Origin: JAJXZP01 sp963787185
GTDB taxonomy: Bacteria; Spirochaetota; Spirochaetia; Treponematales; Rectinemataceae
DNA length: 64,000 nt
Assembly: GCA_963787185.1 (NCBI GenBank)
Contig: CAWBCC010000014.1
Span: forward strand, 558,001 to 622,000
Direction of reading: 5' to 3'
The notes under the pieces were generated by a model, which worked only from the letters and a program-made list of their open reading frames with translations, did no database searches and was not told the origin of the DNA. Made by a program: the position numbers and the translations under genes. Below are positions 35,907 through 43,932 of the stretch, in pieces; the stretch's first letter is position 1, and the number at the start of each line of letters is the position of its first letter.

Positions 35907-36622
35907 CGGCGATGACGGCCGGCGGCTCGCTCGTCCGCCTGCGGAGCGCGAGAGGCCCCTTCCATCGGGTGTCGCTCTTCGATGCGTACCATCAGCCTCG
36001 CGGGCAGGATCTCCCCGAGGCTTTTGCGGAAGAGCGCCCTGTCATTCGAAAAGAGCTCCACAAGCCCGAAATCCGTCAAGCTCCCGAAAATCGCTTCTCT
36101 TTCGCGCGGCTCCTCTATCTCATCGAGGATTATAGTCCGCAGCTCGCCCATGAAGTCGAGGTAGGCCGCATATTCTTCGCCGAAAGCCCGTTCGAGCTTT
36201 TTCCTTATCTCTCGGGAAAGGGCCGGCGATTTGCCGTTGGTCGAAGCAGTCAGGAGAAGATCCCCTCTCCTGACCTTCGCGGGCGTCGTGAAGTTCGACA
36301 GCCCGGCGTCGTCGACGACATTCACAAGCATGTCCGCTCGGAGAGCCTCGCGGCCGACTTCCGCGTTGACTGCCCTATCGCTCGCGGCGGCGATGACCAG
36401 AAAGCATCCGGCCAGGTCCGCGACTTCGAATTTCCTGGGCTCGTGTCTGATCCTTCCCGCTTCGAGCAAGGCTGCGATTTCGAAGTCGACGTTCGGACTC
36501 ACCACGGTGATCTCCGCCCCGACCTCGATCAAGTCCTTCACTTTCCGGCAGGCGACGCGGCCTCCTCCGACGATGAGAACCTTTCTGCCGCACAGATCGA
36601 GGCTTATAGGATATCGATTCAT
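35888..36622 (-). CDS. Precorrin-2 dehydrogenase/sirohydrochlorin ferrochelatase-type protein
   Basis: A 244-residue protein matching the N-terminal half of CysG and yeast Met8p. V-L-I-V-G-G-G-R-V-A-C-R-K-V binds NAD, and A-A-S-D-R-A-V-N and L-L-T-A-S-T-N-G-K-S-P-A-L-S are family motifs. It oxidises precorrin-2 to sirohydrochlorin and may insert iron, giving siroheme for sulfite or nitrite reductase. It is separate from the methyltransferase part. It converges with the sensor kinase and overlaps its last 19 bases. Confidence 0.92.
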   Translation of the reverse strand: MNRYPISLDLCGRKVLIVGGGRVACRKVKDLIEVGAEITVVSPNVDFEIAALLEAGRIRHEPRKFEVADLAGCFLVIAAASDRAVNAEVGREALRADMLVNVVDDAGLSNFTTPAKVRRGDLLLTASTNGKSPALSREIRKKLERAFGEEYAAYLDFMGELRTIILDEIEEPREREAIFGSLTDFGLVELFSNDRALFRKSLGEILPARLMVRIEERHPMEGASRAPQADERAAGRHRRYRNGP

Positions 36623-36677
36623 TCGGACGAGCCCCCGTCTCCGCGACTCGTCAGTCTCGACTGATGCGACGGCATCG

Positions 36678-36824
36678 CTATTCCGCGCTGCAGGCGGGCT
36701 GCTTCACGTGGATATTGGACCGGTATTCGGTTTCCGTCCAATACAGATGCTCGGCCACCTCGGCCTCGGGATTCAGCTCGACGCCTTTCATTATCACCCC
36801 CTTGAATTTCTCGTAGCCGGCCAT
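36678..36824 (-). CDS. Small acidic protein (48 residues) downstream of the SDR gene
   Basis: An open frame with the codon choice of neighbouring genes, beginning M-A-G-Y-E-K-F-K-G-V and ending V-K-Q-P-A-C-S-A-E. It is rich in Glu, with the middle L-N-P-E-A-E-V-A-E-H-L-Y-W. A second ATG at 36791, preceded by AAGGGGG, would give a shorter product. It lies 36 bases after the SDR stop codon and, notably, in the same frame as that gene. No family is recognised, and function is unknown. Confidence 0.5.
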   Translation of the reverse strand: MAGYEKFKGVIMKGVELNPEAEVAEHLYWTETEYRSNIHVKQPACSAE

Positions 36825-36860
36825 GTCGATCGGATGCCCGCCGCGCTCGTCGCTGCCCTG

Positions 36861-37601
36861 TCAGACCATGTACATTCCGCCGTTGACGTTTACGGTCTGA
36901 CCCGTCATGTACCCGTTCATCGCGAGCATGACGACGACGGCACTGACTTCGTCGGCCTCGCCGAAACGGCCTATCGGGATGAGCTCCTGCCGCGCAATTG
37001 AAATGTCGGCGATCATGTCGGTCGCGATCAAGGCAGGTGCCACCGCGTTTACGGTTATGTTCGCCTCCGCCAGCAGAGAGGCGTATGAATGTGTGAGACC
37101 GATGAGGCCGGCCTTGGAAGCCGCGTAATGCGGCCCGACGACCCCGCCCGTCTGAGCGGCCACGGAAGAGACGTTGATGATTCGACCCCAGCCGCCCTTT
37201 CTCATGCCGGGAATCACGGCTTGGGTCACGAGGAAGGCCGACTTCAGATTCGTGTCCATGGTTTCATCCCAGCCCGCCTCGTCGATCTCCGAAAGCGGTT
37301 GCCGCCTCGCAATGCCCGCGTTGTTGACGAGAATACTCACGCTGCCCAGGGATCGCTCGACTGCCGCTACCATGCGGAGAACATCGCCGGCGTCGGAAAC
37401 ATCGGCTTGAACCGTCATGCATCGTCGGCCCGAATCTTCTATGGCCGCACGGATCTCTCGAGCCTCCAGTTCGCGGCTGCGGTAGTTCACGGCCACATCG
37501 GCACCCGCATGGGCGAGGGCCAAGGCGATGGAGGCACCCAAGCCTCGGCTGCCTCCGGTGACGAGGGCGACTTTACCGAGCAATTTTCGTCCCTCACTCA
37601 T
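36861..37601 (-). CDS. Short-chain dehydrogenase/reductase, FabG-like
   Basis: A 246-residue classical SDR. NAD(P) binding is by T-G-G-S-R-G-L-G. The N-N-A-G-I motif is present, the catalytic Ser is in N-V-S-S-V-A, and Tyr/Lys are in Y-A-A-S-K-A-G. It ends G-Q-T-V-N-V-N-G-G-M-Y-M as in 3-oxoacyl-ACP reductases. It probably reduces a 3-ketoacyl thioester or another carbonyl, but the true substrate is open because no fatty-acid genes are adjacent. It is 30 bases downstream of asd, in the same direction. Confidence 0.92.
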   Translation of the reverse strand: MSEGRKLLGKVALVTGGSRGLGASIALALAHAGADVAVNYRSRELEAREIRAAIEDSGRRCMTVQADVSDAGDVLRMVAAVERSLGSVSILVNNAGIARRQPLSEIDEAGWDETMDTNLKSAFLVTQAVIPGMRKGGWGRIINVSSVAAQTGGVVGPHYAASKAGLIGLTHSYASLLAEANITVNAVAPALIATDMIADISIARQELIPIGRFGEADEVSAVVVMLAMNGYMTGQTVNVNGGMYMV

Positions 37602-37631
37602 CCTTCTCTCCTCGTGGCGGTTCGGTCCCTG

Positions 37632-38738
37632 CTACGTACCGAGATACTCGCGAACGATACGGTACATCCGGCGCAGCGGCTCCGCGGCGCCCCACAGGAG
37701 CTGGTCGCCCACGGTGAAGGCGCCGAGAAAGCGCGGGCCCATAGCCAGCTTGTGGATTCGTCCCACAGGAACCTCGAGCGTGCCGGAGACTGCGGTCGGC
37801 GTCAGACGCCGGATCGTCTCCTCCTTCGTATTGGCGACGACGCGCACCCATCGGTTCCCGCCCGCGAGAATCGTCTCGATCTCGCCGACCTCCGCGTCCT
37901 TGGTCAGCTTGATGGTCAAGGCCGAGCTGTGACAGCGCATCGTTCCGACGCGCACGCAGATCCCGTCGACCGGAACCGGCGGCGCAAGCGCGAGGATCTT
38001 GTTGGTCTCCGCCATGCCCTTCCACTCTTCCCTGGTCCGTCCTCCCGGCATCTCTCCGGCGATCCAGGGAATGAGGCTGCCGGCGAGAGGAACGCCGAAC
38101 TGCGCGGTCGGAAGGCTCGCGGAGCGCTGAGCTTCGATCATCATGCGATCCACCTCCAAGGCGCTCTCGGAGGGGTGCGCGCGGGTCGGTGCGGTAACCT
38201 GATCCATCTGCCCGACGAGCTCGAGCATATAGGCCGCCCCGGCGCCCGAGGCCGCCTGGTAGGTCATCATCGTCATCCATTCGACGAGGCCCGCCTTGAA
38301 CAGGGAGCCCACCGCCATGAGCATGAGGCTGGTCGTGCAGTTGCCCCCGACGAAGGTGCGGATACCCCGGTGCAGCCCCTCCTTGACGATCTCCGCGTTG
38401 ACCGGATCGAGTATGATCAGACTGTCGCTTTCCATCCGAAGCGTCGAGGCGGCGTCGATCCAGTATCCCTTCCAGCCGCTTTGGCGCAGCGGACCGTAAA
38501 CCGCCTTCGTGTAGTCGTCGACATGGCTCGACATGAGCACGTCGCAGGATGCCAGCTCCCGAAGGTCGTTCGCATCCTTGAGCCGCTCGCCGCGGGCCTC
38601 GACAGGCGCTTCTCCGCCTGCGTTGGAAGTGGAGAAGAAGAGCGGCTCGACTCCCTCGAAGTCTCGCTCTTCCCTCATTCTCTGCATGAGAACGCTTCCC
38701 ACCATGCCGCGCCAACCGATCATCCCGAGCCGTATCAT
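37632..38738 (-). CDS. asd: Aspartate-semialdehyde dehydrogenase
   Basis: A 368-residue enzyme of the long, proteobacterial-like type. It begins I-G-W-R-G-M-V-G-S-V-L (NADP loop). The active-site Cys134 is in G-G-N-C-T-T-S-L-M-L, and the catalytic His lies in V-R-V-G-T-M-R-C-H-S. It reduces aspartyl phosphate to the semialdehyde, the branch point to lysine/diaminopimelate, threonine and methionine. I chose the ATG at 38738, which follows GGGGGAGGAA; the longer frame is not coding-like. It is divergent from the tetR-type gene. Confidence 0.95.
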   Translation of the reverse strand: MIRLGMIGWRGMVGSVLMQRMREERDFEGVEPLFFSTSNAGGEAPVEARGERLKDANDLRELASCDVLMSSHVDDYTKAVYGPLRQSGWKGYWIDAASTLRMESDSLIILDPVNAEIVKEGLHRGIRTFVGGNCTTSLMLMAVGSLFKAGLVEWMTMMTYQAASGAGAAYMLELVGQMDQVTAPTRAHPSESALEVDRMMIEAQRSASLPTAQFGVPLAGSLIPWIAGEMPGGRTREEWKGMAETNKILALAPPVPVDGICVRVGTMRCHSSALTIKLTKDAEVGEIETILAGGNRWVRVVANTKEETIRRLTPTAVSGTLEVPVGRIHKLAMGPRFLGAFTVGDQLLWGAAEPLRRMYRIVREYLGT

Positions 38739-38815
38739 GAACTTCCTCCCCCCGATCTGCGACCGCTGAATCCTAGCAAAAGCGCCGCGGTGAGACAACT
38801 GTGTATCGCTCACTC

Positions 38816-38844
38816 TTGACAGGCGGTGCGATCGGATATATTTT
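38816..38844 (+). promoter_or_regulatory. Promoter of the TetR-family gene
   Basis: A perfect TTGACA is 17 bases from TATTTT. The palindrome at 38852-38863 covers the predicted start of transcription, as expected for autorepression. Confidence 0.65.
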
Positions 38845-38851
38845 CAATATA

Positions 38852-38863
38852 GAACAGTTGTTC
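38852..38863. promoter_or_regulatory. Operator 1 of the TetR-family regulator
   Basis: The palindrome GAACAGTTGTTC lies between the -10 box and the regulator's ATG. With flanks it reads ATATAGAACAGTTGTTCG, closely matching operator 2 at 39488. Confidence 0.7.
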
Positions 38864-38867
38864 GGTT

Positions 38868-39467
38868 ATGCAGACACTCAAGGAAGACGTAAGGCAGTCG
38901 ATCCTCGAAAGCGCAGCGAGGACCTTTTTCGACGAAGGCTTCGAGAAGGCATCGATGCGATCGATCGCCCGGAAGGCGGGCATAAGCGCCGCAAACCTCT
39001 ACTCCTACTTCGCGAACAAGGACGCCCTTTTCGCCGCCGTGGCGGAGCCGGCCGCTGCGGCGCTACACAAGGCTTTTGAGGAATTTCTGGCGCGCGAGGC
39101 GCTCTCCGGGTGGACATCGGAAGCCTTCGCGAAGGCATTCGAGGAAGAAGTATCGAGATCGCTCGGCTTGCTTCTCTCGAATCACGGGACGGGATTCGCT
39201 CTCCTCATGAGCGCCGGTCAGGGGACAGTCTCGAAAGAGTTTCGCTCGGAGCTCGAGACCCGTCTGGCCCGCAATTTCAGCGACGATATAGCCCGAAGTC
39301 CCATCGGGCGGGCGCCCGACCCTTTGATTATGCGTATCGTGGCCGCGAACCTGCTGGAAGGCCTCGTTCGAATCGTCCGTGAATCGCCGAGGAAACCCCA
39401 GCTGCAGGAGCGCGTCCGCCAGCTCCTGCGCTACCACATCGCGGGAATTCGAGGTCTGATGAAATGA
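38868..39467 (+). CDS. TetR/AcrR-family transcriptional regulator
   Basis: A 199-residue repressor. Residues about 8-55 form the TetR helix-turn-helix, with I-L-E-S-A-A-R-T-F-F-D-E-G-F, then A-S-M-R-S-I-A-R-K-A-G-I and L-Y-S-Y-F-A-N-K. The C-terminal two thirds are the ligand-binding domain, whose ligand is unknown. Identical-type palindromes sit before its own start and before the downstream EFR1 ferredoxin gene, so it probably represses both and is released by a small molecule. Confidence 0.92.
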   Translation: MQTLKEDVRQSILESAARTFFDEGFEKASMRSIARKAGISAANLYSYFANKDALFAAVAEPAAAALHKAFEEFLAREALSGWTSEAFAKAFEEEVSRSLGLLLSNHGTGFALLMSAGQGTVSKEFRSELETRLARNFSDDIARSPIGRAPDPLIMRIVAANLLEGLVRIVRESPRKPQLQERVRQLLRYHIAGIRGLMK

Positions 39468-39487
39468 CTTTTTTTTATCTTAATATT

Positions 39488-39499
39488 GAACATATGTTC
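39488..39499. promoter_or_regulatory. Operator 2 of the TetR-family regulator
   Basis: GAACATATGTTC is a perfect palindrome 24 bases before the ferredoxin gene start. Together with operator 1 it defines the motif ATAT-n-GAACA-nn-TGTTCG-n-TAT. Confidence 0.72.
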
Positions 39500-39522
39500 G
39501 CTATTTGAAGGAGGAGCTCTCT

Positions 39523-40449
39523 ATGAAAGTCGCATTCCTCGTCTTCAGCCCTTCCGGGAACGGCAGCATGGTCGCCCGACGACTCGGCTCGCTCTTGGCG
39601 GCTCGAGGGATCGAGTCCCATACCGTGGACCTCACGGGAGACGGCAGCTGGTTCCACGATCCGCCCTCGAGCGACTGGCTCGAATCTCATGTCGCCGGGC
39701 ACGATCTCCTATGTCTCGCGGCGCCGGTATATGCTCATCATCTGCAGTTCCACATGAAGGACCTGATCGCCGTCCTTCCGCCCCCGGGCGGAAAATGGGG
39801 AGCGCTCGCACTGCCGATCCTCTCGTACGGGGGCTTCAGCACCGGCGTGGCTCTGAAGGAAGCCGCCCGGCTGCTGGAGCGAAGCGGACGCGAGGTAATC
39901 GGAGCGGCGCGCGTGGCGGCTCCTCATGCCATCAGCCGCCTCCCGCAAATTCGGGTCAAGGTGAACTTCGATCGGCCGGGAACGGTCGAAGAGTCGCTCT
40001 TCGGGGAAATTGCGGATGCCGTCGCCGCCGCGCTCGCGGGGAAGCTTCCTGCCACGGGAACGGTCCGGAAACAGCTTCGCTTTCCCCCGCCCGTATCGCG
40101 GCTGAAGGCCGCCCTCGTATTCCGCGAGAAGCTCTTCCAGCGTCGCGTCTATCCTCGCCTTTCGCTCGATGCCTCGCGATGCACCGGTTGCGCTTCCTGC
40201 GCCAAGGCCTGCCCCGTATGCCGCCTCGAGATCGCCGGAGGCAAAGTGACCTTCCGCGACGATCTTCAAGAGTGTATCCACTGCGGCAACTGCATCCTCT
40301 CCTGCCCGAGCGGTGCGCTCTCCTACGCCACGGACCTTGCGGCCTGGAACGATATTTTCGAGAAGTCGAGCAAAGGCTCGGGACCCATGGCGAGCGGCGA
40401 GACTCCGGATTCCGCTTTCTTCGGGGGAGAGGGGCGGACCTTCGACTAA
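39523..40449 (+). CDS. EFR1-type flavodoxin-ferredoxin fusion protein
   Basis: A 308-residue protein. Residues about 1-170 are flavodoxin-like, with an FMN phosphate loop F-S-P-S-G-N-G-S and a P-V-Y-A-H strand. The C-terminal part holds two [4Fe-4S] ferredoxin motifs, C-T-G-C-A-S-C-A-K-A-C-P and C-I-H-C-G-N-C-I-L-S-C-P. This is the domain order of the EFR1 family, which moves electrons in anaerobes. I chose ATG 39523 because GGAGG lies just upstream. It is the likely target of the adjacent TetR-family regulator. Confidence 0.9.
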   Translation: MKVAFLVFSPSGNGSMVARRLGSLLAARGIESHTVDLTGDGSWFHDPPSSDWLESHVAGHDLLCLAAPVYAHHLQFHMKDLIAVLPPPGGKWGALALPILSYGGFSTGVALKEAARLLERSGREVIGAARVAAPHAISRLPQIRVKVNFDRPGTVEESLFGEIADAVAAALAGKLPATGTVRKQLRFPPPVSRLKAALVFREKLFQRRVYPRLSLDASRCTGCASCAKACPVCRLEIAGGKVTFRDDLQECIHCGNCILSCPSGALSYATDLAAWNDIFEKSSKGSGPMASGETPDSAFFGGEGRTFD

Positions 40450-40609
40450 CACTCTGCGACGAATCCGGTTCGCCCTAAAGGCTTTTGATTCTTGCCGCAT
40501 GGCTTGCTCTACTATACCTTGGGAAAGAGATGCCGGAGCGAGAACGGCGTTTGCGATCCTATTTCAATCGAGCATGTGGATATATAGTTTGAGAGCACGG
40601 AGGGCAAGC

Positions 40610-40795
40610 ATGGCAACGAAGAAAAAAGCGGAGGCTTCGACGGAAATTCCCAGGGCCGAACAACTGGACGAGGAAATCCGCGCCGCCGCACAAAAGTTGT
40701 ATGAAGAGCGCTGTGCGCGGACCGGCAAGGGCGATCAGCTATCGGATTGGCTCGAAGCGGAGAAAGCAGTCAGGAGAAAGCACGGTCATAAGTAG
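40610..40795 (+). CDS. DUF2934 family small protein
   Basis: A 61-residue protein. After a basic start (M-A-T-K-K-K-A), I-R-A-A-A-Q-K-L-Y-E-E-R and D-W-L-E-A-E-K match the DUF2934 family, whose function is unknown. GGAGGG precedes the ATG, and a TATAGT box lies about 20 bases upstream. It converges with the cysteine desulfurase gene, overlapping its end by 10 bases. Confidence 0.85.
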   Translation: MATKKKAEASTEIPRAEQLDEEIRAAAQKLYEERCARTGKGDQLSDWLEAEKAVRRKHGHK

Positions 40796-41784
40796 TCGCT
40801 GCGATCCTCACGAGACCCCATCGTCGCAGTCAGCGCGTGCGCTACCTCTTCAATGTGTGCCGACGTCGTCCCTCTTCCTATGGAAAGACGGACGGCTCCC
40901 AGTCCCCGTTCGACACCCGCCCCCATCGCAAGGAGGACTTCGGAGGGGGTATCGATCCCCTCATGGCAAGCAGATCCGGTCGAGGCGGCGATATCGGACG
41001 CGACCTCGAGTATGCGACTTCCCTGTGCGCGAGGGAATGAGACGTTGAGCGTATTCGGCAGGCGCTCCCTCGGATGGCCGTTTAGGAGCAGCCCAGGGAT
41101 GCCGGTCGAAAGGAGTTCCCAAAGCCGATCGCGAAGAGACCTCTCTCGAGCGGACTCCCGCTCGAGGATATCATGAGCGAGCTCGCAGGCCTTCCCGAGC
41201 CCAACGATGTAGGGCACGTTCTCAGTTCCGGGTCTGAGCCCACGCTCGTGATTGGCGCCGTGCAGTAGAGCTCCCTGATCGTGCGCTATCGTGGATAGCT
41301 CCCCTATAGGCATAATGGACCCCGTCTCGTTGTTCGCTAGCATGACCGTCACGAGGACAGTCGTGACGACAACTTCGGTCTGCACATCCTCGACCAGAAC
41401 GCGACCGTTGGAATCTACGGGGACTCGAATGACCTCATATCCTTCTTCCTCGAGTCTGTCACAGGGGCGGGCGATCGCCGGATGCTCGACCTTGGAAGTC
41501 ACGATTCGACGCCTTCCGCCTGTATCCGCCTTAACCGATCCGAAGACCGCAAGGTTGTTGGATTCGGTTCCTCCCGACGTGAAGATGACCTCATCAGCTT
41601 CGCAGCCGATGAGCGAAGCAACCTGTTGCCGAGCGTTGTCGATCGCCTTCCTCGCCTCCCGGCCGTATGGATGAGCGCTGGACGGATTGCCGAATGAACC
41701 CCGCATCCATGGCAGCATGGCGTCGAGCACCGCCGGGTCTATCGGAGTTGTCGCATTGTGGTCGAGATAGATTGGGTTATCCAT
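40786..41784 (-). CDS. Cysteine desulfurase (NifS/IscS-like) with internal deletion of the PLP-lysine segment
   Basis: A 332-residue frame, about 55 shorter than usual. The N-terminal part is normal (Y-L-D-H-N-A-T-T-P, S-G-G-T-E-S-N-N, M-L-A-N-N-E-T-G), as is the C-terminal part (R-P-G-T-E-N-V and S-T-G-S-A-C-H with the catalytic Cys). Between Q-G-A-L-L-H and G-A-N-H-E-R-G the whole central block is missing, including the segment with the Schiff-base Lys (normally S-G-H-K) and the P-K-G-V-G turn. The frame is kept, so the deletion is in-frame. The product should be inactive as a desulfurase. The join looks like a microhomology join at L-L-H codons near 41260. Confidence 0.85.
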   Translation of the reverse strand: MDNPIYLDHNATTPIDPAVLDAMLPWMRGSFGNPSSAHPYGREARKAIDNARQQVASLIGCEADEVIFTSGGTESNNLAVFGSVKADTGGRRRIVTSKVEHPAIARPCDRLEEEGYEVIRVPVDSNGRVLVEDVQTEVVVTTVLVTVMLANNETGSIMPIGELSTIAHDQGALLHGANHERGLRPGTENVPYIVGLGKACELAHDILERESARERSLRDRLWELLSTGIPGLLLNGHPRERLPNTLNVSFPRAQGSRILEVASDIAASTGSACHEGIDTPSEVLLAMGAGVERGLGAVRLSIGRGTTSAHIEEVAHALTATMGSREDRSDYL

Positions 41785-41811
41785 TTCTTCCTCCCCTCTC
41801 CGCTATAGCCT

Positions 41812-42480
41812 TCAGGAGACCGGCACTTCGACAGGTAATCCCGACTCCCGCCACTCGGGGTATCCTTCGGCGAGGCGAACGGCCTTCCGCCCGTTGCGGC
41901 GGAGCAGTCGAATCGCCTCCGCGGCGAGAACGCAGTAGGGGCCGCGACAGTAGGCCACTACCTCCCGGCCTAGGGGGATTTGCGCGAGATGGCTCTCGAG
42001 CTCCTCAAGGGGAATGGAAACCGCCCCGGCGATGTGCCCCGACTCGTATTCGATGGCGGGTCTCACGTCCAGGACGATGACTTCGCCGTTTCTCGCCCGT
42101 GCGATCAGGTCCTTTCGGCCGATCGGAGCCATCCCATCGGCGCCTTCAAAGTAGGTCCTCGCGACGCGTTCAAGCTCGGCGATCGTCTTCTCGGCGACAT
42201 GCCGCAGAGCATGGAATCCCGCCTCGACCTCAGGCCCTGCGAGCCGGTAGAAAACCTGCAATCCTTCCTTACGGGCGTGGACGAGCCCCGCCCCCTTGAG
42301 GACTTGAAGATGGCGGGAGGTGTTGGCGATGCTGAGTCCAGCCTCCTGGGCGAGACCTTCGACATGGCGCTCTCCCTGGGCCAGGATGTCGATGATCTCG
42401 ATGCGCTTGGGGCTCCCGAAGGCCGACGCCACGCGTGCGAGCTGCTCGTAGACCGTATCTTTGAATTCTCGACCATTCAT
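41812..42480 (-). CDS. ArsR-family regulator fused to a rhodanese domain
   Basis: A 222-residue fusion. Residues about 1-100 are an ArsR winged helix (L-A-Q-E-A-G-L-S-I-A-N-T-S-R-H-L-Q-V-L-K). Residues about 115-220 are a rhodanese domain with D-V-R-P-A-I-E-Y and an active loop containing two cysteines, Y-C-R-G-P-Y-C. Such fusions are thought to sense persulfide or toxic anions directly. It is followed on the minus strand by the deleted cysteine desulfurase (27-base gap), so the pair probably belongs to one operon. Confidence 0.92.
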   Translation of the reverse strand: MNGREFKDTVYEQLARVASAFGSPKRIEIIDILAQGERHVEGLAQEAGLSIANTSRHLQVLKGAGLVHARKEGLQVFYRLAGPEVEAGFHALRHVAEKTIAELERVARTYFEGADGMAPIGRKDLIARARNGEVIVLDVRPAIEYESGHIAGAVSIPLEELESHLAQIPLGREVVAYCRGPYCVLAAEAIRLLRRNGRKAVRLAEGYPEWRESGLPVEVPVS

Positions 42481-42496
42481 TGCACGGAGGTCGCAA

Positions 42497-43555
42497 TCAC
42501 TGGTCCCAGGTCGCGAGCCCGATCTTCTCGTTGGGGCTGCTTCCGGAAAGGTACCACATGGAAAGCTTGTTGTTCTGCAAGATCACCGTGGGGACGAAGG
42601 GTCCCTGTGCATCCCAACTGCCGGAGCTTCCCACATCGAGGACGGGGTTGTTCGCCCAACGTGTCCAAGTTATTCCGTCGGGAGAGGTCGCCATGCCGAT
42701 ACGGTAGGTTCCGGAGCTGTCGATGCCGCTGTACCACATGTAGAACGTTCCCCCGACCTGGATCACCGTCGGGGACTCGACCCAGGAATCATCCCAGGAG
42801 CCGGATGTGCCGACACGGAGCACCGGATTGCCCGAGTACTTGGTCCAGGTTATCCCGTCCGGTGAAGTGGCCAGGCCAATTTGCATTCCTACGGGGGGAT
42901 TTGGCCGAGGATTGGCATCGGTCTGGAAGACATAGCCTCCGTACCACATGTAGTAGGTTGACCCCACCTTGAGCACGGTCGGCGTTTCGGCGCCGCCCGA
43001 GTCCCAACCCGTTGCGCTCTCGTATAAGACCGGGTTCGTGGGGGAAGGGGCCTCTGTCCAGGTGACACCGTCGGGCGAGGTGAGGTATTGAATGCGCACG
43101 ATGACGTCCGTCGCCAGATGATACGTACCGTTAGGATCATTTCCGCCGCCTGAGGTCCACATTTTGTAGAGCCCGGCGTCGGAATCGTAGATCACGCAGG
43201 GATCGCCGATTGCCGCGTAATTCCAACTGTCTGTATGAGTCGAATATACGGGATTGTTTGGATAGCGCGTAAATCCGGTGGGGGTGGGAGTGTTTGGACC
43301 TAAGGCCGACTTGCAGCCCCCGAGTACGAGAAGCGTCAAAAGGCAAGGATAGATGATAACCGACCGAATAGTGCGAGATGCGCCTTGTGAGAAGTAGTCA
43401 CCATTGATCCGATATTTCCCAGATGCCCTACCATTTGTGCCAGTCATAGGGATTCCCTTGCCTTCAGCCACGATTTTGCAATGACATAGCTCGTCGGTCG
43501 AGACAGTTTCCATCTCAGAACCCTCCTCCGATGCCTTTGCCCGCTCGATGTTCAT
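42497..43555 (-). CDS. Lipoprotein with glycoside-hydrolase-like five-bladed propeller
   Basis: A 352-residue protein. A hydrophobic stretch at residues about 65-80 ends in the lipobox L-V-L-G-G-C, so it is exported and lipid-anchored. The mature part carries repeated T-S-P-D-G-(V/I)-T-W-T and N-P-V-L units and Y-K-M-W-T/Y-Y-M-W-Y strands, as in GH43/GH32/GH130-type beta-propellers. Catalytic residues cannot be assigned by eye. The start at 43555 has GGGAGA upstream; 43447 would give a shorter leader. It ends 17 bases before the ArsR-rhodanese gene. Confidence 0.82.
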   Translation of the reverse strand: MNIERAKASEEGSEMETVSTDELCHCKIVAEGKGIPMTGTNGRASGKYRINGDYFSQGASRTIRSVIIYPCLLTLLVLGGCKSALGPNTPTPTGFTRYPNNPVYSTHTDSWNYAAIGDPCVIYDSDAGLYKMWTSGGGNDPNGTYHLATDVIVRIQYLTSPDGVTWTEAPSPTNPVLYESATGWDSGGAETPTVLKVGSTYYMWYGGYVFQTDANPRPNPPVGMQIGLATSPDGITWTKYSGNPVLRVGTSGSWDDSWVESPTVIQVGGTFYMWYSGIDSSGTYRIGMATSPDGITWTRWANNPVLDVGSSGSWDAQGPFVPTVILQNNKLSMWYLSGSSPNEKIGLATWDQ

Positions 43556-43570
43556 GCCATTCTCCCAGGA

Positions 43571-43674
43571 TTACTGACCCGGCAATAAAACAGTTGACGT
43601 GAGCATCGAAAAAGGGCCGCAGGGCTAAGCCCTTTTTCGATGCGATGACAGCTTTTCAATTGCCGGGTCAGTAA
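43571..43674. repeat. 104-bp imperfect palindromic element
   Basis: Outer arms TTACTGACCCGGCAAT (43571-43586) and its exact complement (43659-43674) enclose less similar sequence. A perfect inner pair, GCATCGAAAAAGGGC (43603-43617) and its complement (43629-43643), surrounds a short centre. The whole unit looks like a small non-autonomous mobile element or a palindromic repeat, and could also stop transcription. Confidence 0.8.
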
Positions 43675-43785
43675 GCCAATGTCCTTCTTACGCCGAGGAC
43701 GAGGATGTACGTCAACGTGGATGTTTTTCGCATCCTTACTCTCCCACACCGGCTCGATGGGGAGAGCGACGAGGGCTGCGACTCA

Positions 43786-43932
43786 CTATGGGCGAGCGCA
43801 GCGTTGCGCGAGGCCCCGCCCTGTCTGCTTGTCGATAATCCGAACGTAGAGAATTGAGGTTCCTGTCTTGGTTGGACGGTTGAAGAAGGTGAAAAAAAAC
43901 CGGCTATCTTTGGGTCTTGTTTTGGAACCCAT
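43786..43932 (-). pseudogene. Probable remnant of a tyrosine recombinase N-terminus
   Basis: A 48-codon frame preceded by a strong GGGGAGG. R-F-F-F-T-F-F-N-R-P-T-K-T-G and then I-L-Y-V-R-I-I-D-K-Q-T-G resemble the N-terminal region of phage-type integrases, which begins with a short strand-rich domain and a Y-V-R-F/D-x-x-T-G motif. The frame then stops. It lies 63 bases beyond tRNA-Val, a common attachment site, beside a palindromic element. A hairpin (43945-43967) precedes the ribosome-binding site. No catalytic domain remains. Confidence 0.4.

Noticed and set aside
36861..36863. Stop-codon readthrough or selenocysteine at the SDR TGA
   Set aside because: The SDR is already full length by family comparison and no SECIS-like hairpin directly follows.
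43552..43749. 65-codon frame across the palindromic element
   Set aside because: Its sequence derives from the inverted repeat; no coding signal.
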